Shown here piece after piece: positions 63,241 through 64,000 of a stretch of 64,000 nucleotides of DNA (position 1 is the stretch's first letter; each line of letters opens with the position of its first letter). The notes beneath the pieces were generated by a model. It saw only the letters and a list, made by a program, of their open reading frames with translations, had not been told where the DNA came from and searched no databases. The stretch covers positions 5,542,501 through 5,606,500 of the forward strand of contig CM027377.1 of NCBI GenBank assembly GCA_015680905.1, in the 5' to 3' direction. This DNA is from Coptis chinensis (taxonomy: Eukaryota > Streptophyta > Magnoliopsida > Ranunculales > Ranunculaceae). The position numbers and the translations under genes are program-made.

Positions 63241-63655
63241 AGGCCCAAAATATCGATATCGATGAATATATCGGTGTATCCAAAAACCGATATATATCGG
63301 ATATTTCGGATATATCCATTTTTTTTGGTAACCAGTCCAAACTATTTAAAATATCGAAAATATCGGAAATATAATATCGGAAATATCGGATATATATCGG
63401 AAATATATCGGAAATATCGGATTTATATTTTAAAATGGTCAAAAAGTCAACCGATATATATCGATTATATCGGAAATATCGATTATATCGGGCGATATAA
63501 AGTTTCATATCGGAAATTCGATATATATCGGAAAAAAAGAGTTCTATATTCAGTGGATATATGTCGGAAATATCGATGTCGGTGTACCAAAATACCGATA
63601 TATATCGGCGATATATCGGATATATCGGCGATATTTTGGTCCATGACTATTATCA
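63231..63655. mobile_element. Mutator-type MITE rich in ATATCGG words
   Basis: Element about 63242-63645 with inverted ends GGCCCAAAATATCG / CGATATTTTGGTCC and dense TATATCGG repeats that leave long open frames on both strands. It is flanked by a perfect 10-11-bp duplication ACTATTATCA(A) at 63231 and 63646, in the Mutator range. Confidence 0.8.
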
Positions 63656-63659
63656 AATC

Positions 63660-64000
63660 ATACGTATGTTAGGTTCTCTGCTCTACTCACCTTCTTGTTG
63701 TATTTAATTAGTGTCAACTTCGGCTGTGATGTGACCCCTAGGCTTCAAACTCTTAGCTTTGCGGTGCCCCTAAGCCCTAACTTGCCTGAGCTATACCAAA
63801 TCTCTGGACGGTTTCATTGTATAATAAGTAGATATCTAGGAATCACTGGACTGAGGATGCCCCACACCTAGGCCACCTGAACCGAAAACTATAAAATCAA
63901 TTAAATCTTATGATTAATTTTAGCCACATAATTAATAAAACCTATACAAAATTAATCATAAATATTACTAAAATATCATTTTATCGGTTCGGATTCATAT
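63660..64000. other. Right edge, no gene seen
   Basis: AT-rich DNA without recognisable coding or repeat structure up to the window end. Confidence 0.5.

Noticed and set aside
63137..63672. Long frames on both strands with IYRKYR/ISDIF repeats
   Set aside because: Produced by TATATCGG repeats of the MITE at 63242.

Overview
The window is nuclear DNA of a flowering plant, most likely a eudicot or a close relative. It is AT-rich, its genes have many GT-AG introns, and its gene families are plant-specific (TBL wall acetyltransferases, DOT2, plastid enolase, plant tetraspanins). Plant transposons (MULE, CACTA, Ty1/copia, a solo LTR, hAT and Mutator-type MITEs) fill the space between genes. I cannot name the species.

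Layout. 150-1896 (+): last five exons of a peroxisomal acyl-activating enzyme (AAE17/18-like) ending in the PTS1 tripeptide AKL. 3091-7344 (-): a two-exon TBL polysaccharide O-acetyltransferase with a 2.9-kb intron. 9180-10041 (+): a COX7a-like gene remnant whose 3' half is lost. 11276-20477 (-): a 12-coding-exon DOT2/SART1 splicing factor with one apparent single-base frameshift. 20640-29280: a transposon block with a copia fragment, a QCR6 fragment, a CACTA-type terminus and a dead MULE transposase. 30163-41400: a gene-fragment graveyard with pieces of a RINGv ligase, CBSX6 (a 409-bp tandem duplicate) and CNX1. The CNX1 exon is split by a 3.5-kb solo LTR (5-bp target duplication), which is itself split by a 4.3-kb CACTA element carrying calmodulin-binding-protein and BLISTER-like fragments. 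41710-45672 (+): plastid enolase with a GC-AG intron and frameshifts in its last exons. 46827-50567 (+): a BRCT-RING-PHD protein. 52174-52596 (-): a small proline-rich surface protein. 54691-55170: a hAT MITE. 56076-57191 (+): a tetraspanin. 57345-62945: a full-length Ty1/copia element in minus orientation just past the tetraspanin stop codon. 63242-63645: a Mutator-type MITE.

The host genes are unrelated housekeeping or wall/membrane functions and form no pathway. The main interest is the nested insertion history at 30-41 kb, which can be dated by who interrupts whom: CNX1 fragment, then LTR, then CACTA. Many otherwise conserved exons carry non-triplet indels (DOT2, enolase, the copia element). 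This may mean real decay or an incompletely polished long-read assembly.
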